From: Carnegiea gigantea | Lineage: Eukaryota; Streptophyta; Magnoliopsida; Caryophyllales; Cactaceae | Direction: 5' to 3' | DNA length: 64,000 bases | NCBI GenBank assembly: GCA_029747015.1 | Contig: JAKOGI010002991.1 | Span: 1 to 64,000, forward strand | Shown here: positions 58,919-64,000 of the stretch, in pieces | How positions within the stretch are numbered: position 1 is the first letter of the stretch | Layout of the letters: every line of letters begins with the position of its first letter | The notes under the pieces: model-generated | What the model was told of the DNA's origin: nothing | The model's database searches: none | Seen by the model: only the letters and a program-made list of their open reading frames with translations | Made by a program: the position numbers and the translations under genes

Positions 58919-61066
58919 AGCAACTCAGTAATTATCCAAAATCAAAACCAAGCAATAACTTTCGTGGTTAAACATCCTTGCAAATCAGTAGCCTGCTCTT
59001 GTTGATCAAGTGACCAAACACCAAATTGCTATTTTATGTGCTAAATGGCTACCAAATGATACGTAAATCTTCATTTCAAGTAGAAGAGATCCCATCCTTT
59101 TTGTTGCACTTTATCCTTCAATTTCATATTTTGTTCTTTTCCTGATCACTAACCACCCCAAAGATTCAACCTTTAATTCCATCACAATTTATTCATGAAT
59201 TCTTTCTGTAGAGAGGGCACCCCTATGATGACCGTTACATCCTTCAATATCATGTCCCACATGAGTCACATCTATTTTTGCTTTAATAGCTTAACTGCAT
59301 TTTTGATACAGTCCCTTAGGAAGAACGGAAATGAACCTATAAGACCAGAAGGAGGTGATTTTATGAAAGATAAAATAAAGATACTCTATCTCATGGCCAT
59401 TTCTTGTTAGTAGCCAATTATTTTCTTGACAAAAGCATCATGTAGTAGCCCCATTTAACTATGAAGTCGAATCATAGGATATGATAGATATAGGCATTGC
59501 TACTTGGTATAAACTTGCTTGGACAAACTTCATGCCATGGAAGAACTTTTTTTTTTTTTTTATGAGTCTTAGAAACAAAATCATATGCAAGTAGGCCTCT
59601 ATGTGCATTTCATCCACATTCATATTTGAAATAGCCTAAAGTCATTAGAACTTGATCAACTGGCCAATTTACCACCAGTTTTTCATTAAGTTTACCAATC
59701 ACATAAGGTTAACCTGATCCTTTTTTTAATAACTGCATCATATTTCGAGTTTCCTTTAACACAACTTTCATAGATCAAATCACATAACAAAAACTAGTTT
59801 AAAGGAGGCGGCCACAACATACATAGTTAAGGTCAAATGCAACTCAAATTCATATTTCTCACTGAATTCAATTTGGGTTTTCGTTGTATTGCAATGTCAT
59901 ATCAGACATATCAATAAAACATAGCAAGTCTTAAGATCAAAAAAAAAAAAAAAAAAAAAAACTAGCATATACTGTTCAGAAGGGTGGAAATGACCCGCAT
60001 ATCACATACTAAATTTGAGAGTATGCCTTAGATTGTCATAAGAAAGAAAAACGAAGTCCTGAATGCATGCCACACTTCCTTGGTTCTTAATAACAACCTA
60101 TTAAACAAAGCATTTTCCAATTCACCTAGCAACCGAACACTCCTAGAAAATCAAATCCCCAATGTTTAAGTGCCTTATCGACTCCTTTTATCTGCGTTCT
60201 ATCAGCAAATCTATGTTCAGTTCGAACCTCACAATCAAACTACAATCAGATGAAATTTAATCAAGACAAAGCTAAGATTTAGGGGGTCAATTGAACGAAC
60301 ATGAAGAACCACGTGGGTTAAAAATGTGAGAAACAAAGTTTCTCTTACTCAATAAAACAAATTCTCAAATCCAAAACTAAGCATCCAAAGAAAAAACGGA
60401 AATTAACAAGGGAATATAGCTATAATAAGGATTCAGTGTAGTTAAAACAGCAATTTAAAGAGCCAGAGTCGGTCTTCTGAAAAATCACCTGAACTGTGCG
60501 AAATCGCAACTAGGAAACTCCGCAAAACTCCATGGATGAAAACCCTTATATTGCACTTCAAGAACAAATTCAATTTCTAGAGAAACCATAACCAAAAATG
60601 GCACTAAAAAGAAAAATTACAGCAAAAATAAGGCATGCCAGTTCAGATTTGAAGAGCACTTCAAGTGGGGAGGTTATTAGGGTCGAATGGAACTTCAAAA
60701 CACTCATGAATTTTCAGCTATAGTTCAAAAGCAACAATGCCAACAACAGGGATAGCGAATGAGTAGGTAGTGCAAAGAGCTAAGGGATTTTAGCCAAGAA
60801 AGAGCAAAGCCGCTCTACTTTTTGAAAAACATCAGAGCTGACCAACGTTGGTTTGCTGGGGTGTGCAAAATATTACCGGGAATTGTCTCGCTCCTTTTTG
60901 GGGAAAAAATTTGATGGGATTTCCGTCGAGTCGCGATACATTTATCAATGAGAGTATTAGGTCATTGCAAGACTACCACCTTTTACAGCAGGTTTACCGC
61001 CTTGTTTGAAATATCCACGTTTTGCAACAAGAAAAGTGAACTGTTGAATTAATTGGTTGTAATTAT
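58919..61066. other. CACTA-like element interior, right
   Basis: Mostly AT-rich noncoding sequence with homopolymers (T run 59548-59561, A run 59939-59960). 60440-60960 is less AT-rich and holds scattered CpG (60860-60950); it could be a captured host fragment but shows no frame I can name. Confidence 0.45.
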
Positions 61067-61083
61067 ATAGTTTTCTTGTAATG

Positions 61084-61198
61084 CATGGTTGGATGCTACC
61101 TAGAATAGTATAGCTCTAAACATATAATCGATCACATTATGCACTTTGGGCATATATGAACTGATGGACTATGCATTATGAGCATAGTGATGCATGAT
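61084..61198 (-). other. E_A leader, middle piece
   Basis: TATGCACTTTGGGCATATATG and the following bases match the reverse complement of E_B around 41775-41840, showing that E_A resumes after the CACTA-like element. Confidence 0.75.
61191..61198. repeat. hAT target-site duplication (left)
   Basis: TGCATGAT; right copy TGCATGAC at 62120-62127. E_B has the single unfilled site, TGCATGAA (reverse complement, near 41775). Confidence 0.85.
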
Positions 61199-62119
61199 TA
61201 GAGCCGGGTAATGTGTCTTATCGCGTCGGGTTTGTATTCGTGTCGAACTTAATTGGGTTGAAAATTTCCGAACCTAAACCCGACCTGTTTAATAAACGGG
61301 TAATGTGTCTTGTCGCGTCGGGTTTGTATTCTTGTCGAACTTAATTGGGTTGAAAATTTCCGAACCTAAACCCGACCTGTTTAATAAACGAGTTGCAAAA
61401 GTTCAACCCCAACCGCTTAACATTTAAACAGGTTGATCTGAACCTAACCCGTTTACATAAACAGCTAAAATGAGTTAGGTTCGGGTTGCCCATTTACCTA
61501 GCAACCTATTTAATTGCAACACAAACTTCAACCCAAAAATAATTTACCAAACAAATTACATATTTTCTAACATCTTAAGGCATAGCTGCTTTCAAAAGTG
61601 CAATAACATAGCAGCTAACTAATAGATACCAGCATATTCAGAGACTATTCCAGTTAAACAATCAGTAGCAACATAATTTTCTAGCCTAGAAAGTTTACAT
61701 AAGAACCAACCATTTAAGTTACAAACCATGTCCAAGTCAAGTCTTAAACAATAGCAAATAAAGTTCAAATTGTCTGAAATTCTTAATAACATAATCCGGA
61801 AGTCAACAACCAACAAGTACATAAAAAAAAACCACAAAGCCTAATTCTCCAAAGCCTAATCCCCACCGAAATTATAAACGAAACGGTGAACGGTAAATAA
61901 ATAGTAAACAGGTTTACCTATTTAACCATTTTATTAAATGGATTAAATAGGTATTTTTTTCTTGTCGAGATTCTCAATCTAAACCTAATCGAGTTAACTA
62001 TACGGGTTTGCCGTGTCAACCTACTTAACTAAACGTGTTCAAACTTCATACCCAAACCCACTTAACTTCGTGTCGGGTTCGGGTCCGTAATCGTATCGGG
62101 TCAGTTTTTTCCAACTCTA
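61199..62119. mobile_element. hAT-like non-autonomous element
   Basis: 921 bp. The left terminus TAGAGCCGGGTAATG and the right, read inward, TAGAGTTGGAAAAAAC share TAGAG-GG. 8-bp duplication with one difference. Rich in CGGGTT/AACCCG words near both ends. No transposase. E_A leader continues at 62128 exactly where E_B says it should. Confidence 0.85.
61206..61391. repeat. 93-bp tandem duplication in the hAT-like element
   Basis: Two units (61206-61298 and 61299-61391) starting GGGTAATGTGTCTT, with only about three differences, so the duplication is recent relative to the element. Confidence 0.9.
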
Positions 62120-62127
62120 TGCATGAC

Positions 62128-63238
62128 TCTTTAGACCCAAGTATCCTATCACTGATAGGCTAAGAACCTAAATGAGCTATGTCGACCCATGAACTGATAG
62201 CAAATGCTGAAAGCTCAAGGTACTGTCTTTATACGATGAATGCTGACTTAGAACAGACCCTAAAGCAGACTTACTATACTCCGCCTAGAGGATACTGACA
62301 TGGTTCCTTATTGGGCCCCCCAGACTGATCTCCTAACCTTGTAGCCTTTCTCCTAGGTCCAGATTCAGTCTAACAGAGTGAAGTTTCGGAGGTGCTGACC
62401 GGGTTCCTATTTGGACTTTCGAAACAGACATCCTGACTCTTGTATTTTCTTCCTACGACCAAACTCAATTAAATGCACAGAGACTGCTCATTGGGTGCCA
62501 TCCGAGTTTCTAATTGGCCTAAGAGATTGACTCTTAGCCCTTTTTCCCAGATTTTAACTCAAACTCAGACTAAAAAAAATCCCGGCTGATTTTCCTAAAA
62601 TAGTCTAGAATTTCTACTAGCATGCGAACTCTTTTTTTTTTTTTTTTTTAAACACCCATCCGGGCTCATTCAAGCTTGGTTTAATATCCTTTTAGGACCT
62701 TTTATTCTCCATACTAAGGTTAAAACCTAATCGGGTCCAAAGTCAAGAGGCCCCTATAGTCAATTGGCCTTGACACCGCTCTGGTTCATAACCCCAATCC
62801 CTACATTGACCACTCCTAACATGGGCTCTCCTAAGACCTAAAGCGTTAATGCACAGACCTAAGGGCTAAACATGCAAGAACACACTCAAGCAGACACATG
62901 CGTTCCAACCTAAGCCAAGGTTCCAAGTTACAAGGATTTCAGGTCAGGTTTAGAATGGTTCCCTCACGACCCAAATGCTTCGTACATCATCCATGAGGTG
63001 CATGACAAGACTGGTACATTTCAATTGTTTTCCTCAGTTGTGTGGACCAAGGAAGGATCTATGCATACTCAGTAGGGTCTAGTGGACCCACAGAGTTAAC
63101 CAGTTAATCTTTTGTGGGGTAATAGCTGCGTTACATAACCGCCGGTTAAGGCAGCAACTTTCACTATAGGATACCTTATGCAAGTCTAATTAAAATGATT
63201 TCCTGTGTTAATTTCAAATCTCACCCACTTTAAGAAAA
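62128..63238 (-). other. E_A leader, outer part
   Basis: Noncoding. Colinear with the reverse complement of E_B 40135-41760 minus its MITE. A T run lies at 62632-62650. Confidence 0.72.
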
Positions 63239-63257
63239 GTCCCTAGTGGAGTCGCAA
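63239..63257 (-). promoter_or_regulatory. Primer-binding site of E_A
   Basis: Minus strand TTGCGACTCCACTAGGGAC, the same Tat/Ogre-type site as E_B with a missing base near its start. Confidence 0.8.
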
Positions 63258-64000
63258 CTCTAGGGACCAATGACCACAGGGCACCTATCTCGGGTCGCAA
63301 GTCCTCCACGCACAAATGGTTTGATTTTGTTTGATAGGTAGTTATTTTTATTTATTTGAAAAACTGACTATTAATTTTTATTTTTTTATTTTGAAATCAT
63401 AAGTGAGCAAATTTATAGGAATAGATAAGGAAACTAAATCCTTGTTTTGATCTAAGAATCCAGTTGTGTTCACAAGTTAGAATTAGGTCCAATCACCTAA
63501 TAATGATCCTTGGCAGTGACTGCTGCCAGTTCTAAGAATGGGGCAGCCTGCGTGATATAGGAACTAGGGGTGTGCAAAAAAATCCGAAATTGAAAATTGA
63601 AAAAACTGAACTGAAAAACTAGTTAACCGAACGAATTTTTCAAAAAAGCCAGTTCGATTAACTGAACCGAAATTTTTTCCGATTTTTGGTTAAGTTACGG
63701 TTTGGACTATTTGGAAATTCAGTTAACCATCAATAATTTTATTTTTTAAAAAATTATGCATAAAAAATAAAAAATTTAGGTAAGAAAGTATACTTTTTCT
63801 ATTATTTATAAACGGTAACCAAAGTTTTATTTTTATAAAAAGAATTTAGAGATAAAAAAATAAAAAATTTAGGTAACAAAGTATAAGTTTTTAATTATTT
63901 GTAAAGGGTTAACCGATAACCGAACCGAAAAATCGGTTAACCAAAATTTTCAGTTTGGTTATGGATCGGGTTTTGGGCGAACCGAAATTTTCGGTTAACT
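63258..64000 (-). repeat. 5' LTR of E_A, partial
   Basis: 63290-63564 aligns with 34270-34560 of the E_A 3' LTR (for example AAATTTATAGGA and GATCCTTGGCAGTGA). It is then interrupted at 63565. The left edge is placed to within a few bases. Confidence 0.75.
63565..64000. mobile_element. hAT-like element, left part
   Basis: Begins TAGGGGTGTGCAAAAAAATC, a terminus common in plant hAT elements, at a point where the sister LTR continues without a break (GAATCTAGGAAC). The interior is rich in AACCGAA/TTCGGTT words and contains a ~65-bp imperfect repeat (about 63760-63825 and 63850-63915, core AAAAAATTTAGGTAA). The right end lies outside. Confidence 0.7.

Larger units (their letters stand above)
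52144..61083. mobile_element. CACTA-like non-autonomous element, carrying a LINE
   Basis: The left end CACTACAAGGAAAGCTAT pairs with the right end ATAGTTTTCTTGTAATG (61067-61083; the final TAGTG has become TAATG). E_A leader sequence lies on both sides. Both subterminal regions hold GCTGTAAAAG. Without the LINE it is ~3.07 kb and I see no transposase in it. No clear 3-bp duplication: AAG at left, CAT at right, and about 28 bp of E_A leader seem to be missing, so boundary confidence is moderate. Confidence 0.62.
34246..64000 (-). mobile_element. E_A: Tat/Ogre-like gag-only LTR retrotransposon, split by later insertions
   Basis: Pieces in plus-strand order: 3' LTR 34246-35823, 3' region 35824-38233, rest of 3' region and gag C-terminal part 48911-49741, gag N-terminal part and leader 51075-52143, leader 61084-61198 and 62128-63238, primer-binding site 63239-63257, 5' LTR 63258 to the edge. 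Each piece is colinear with E_B on the opposite strand, which is how the pieces were recognised. No RT, RNase H or integrase is found in any of them. Confidence 0.83.

Noticed and set aside
59939..59960. A run as a SINE or processed-pseudogene tail
   Set aside because: No upstream promoter boxes or flanking duplication could be found.
52144..61083. Autonomous CACTA transposon
   Set aside because: No TNP2 or Transposase_24 sequence is seen once the LINE is set aside.
62632..62650. T run as the tail of another LINE
   Set aside because: Surrounding sequence is E_A leader on both sides and no duplication is visible.

Overview
The window looks like plant nuclear heterochromatin. It is AT-rich and made almost entirely of nested, decayed transposable elements. 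I found no intact host gene, rRNA, tRNA or CRISPR array. Sirevirus-like copia, CRM-like, Tekay/Del-like and Tat/Ogre-like gypsy elements, CACTA transposons, a plant L1-type LINE with an RNase H tail, hAT-like elements and Tourist-like MITEs together point to a seed plant, probably a eudicot. The species cannot be told from this.

Layout of the left nest (outermost host first): a minus-strand gypsy element with ~3-kb LTRs (29153-33465 visible) carries an insertion of a minus-strand array of a gag-only LTR retrotransposon (10173-29152, arranged internal-LTR-internal-LTR-internal-LTR). The right-most LTR of that array was hit by a complete CRM-like gypsy element (21375-27988, TSD GTTAT). The left-most internal region was hit by a plus-strand CACTA transposon with two decayed transposase genes (right end at 10172). 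The 5' part of that CACTA element abuts the 5' LTR and gag of a minus-strand Sirevirus-like copia element (1-3285).

Layout of the right nest: a minus-strand Tat/Ogre-like gag-only element, called E_A here, runs from its 3' LTR (34246-35823) to its 5' LTR at the right edge (63258 to the window end). Its body is split by an antiparallel copy of the same family, E_B (38234-48905, plus strand, TSD CCCTT), a solo LTR (49742-51069, TSD ATTAT), a CACTA-like non-autonomous element (52144-61083) that itself contains a complete LINE (53045-58904, 14-bp TSD), and a hAT-like element (61199-62119, 8-bp TSD). E_B carries two Tourist-like MITEs with TTA TSDs. A further hAT-like element starts in the E_A 5' LTR at 63565. 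Between the two nests, 33466-34245 is AT-rich and holds a compound trinucleotide microsatellite.

Function: every coding region seen is element-encoded (gag, protease, RT, RNase H, integrase, TNP2 and Transposase_24 type proteins, LINE ORF2), and every one has stops or frameshifts. Two LTR families here encode only a Gag-like protein and would need pol from another element to move. Because E_A and E_B are paralogues, each serves as the 'empty site' for insertions in the other, so several boundaries can be read directly.
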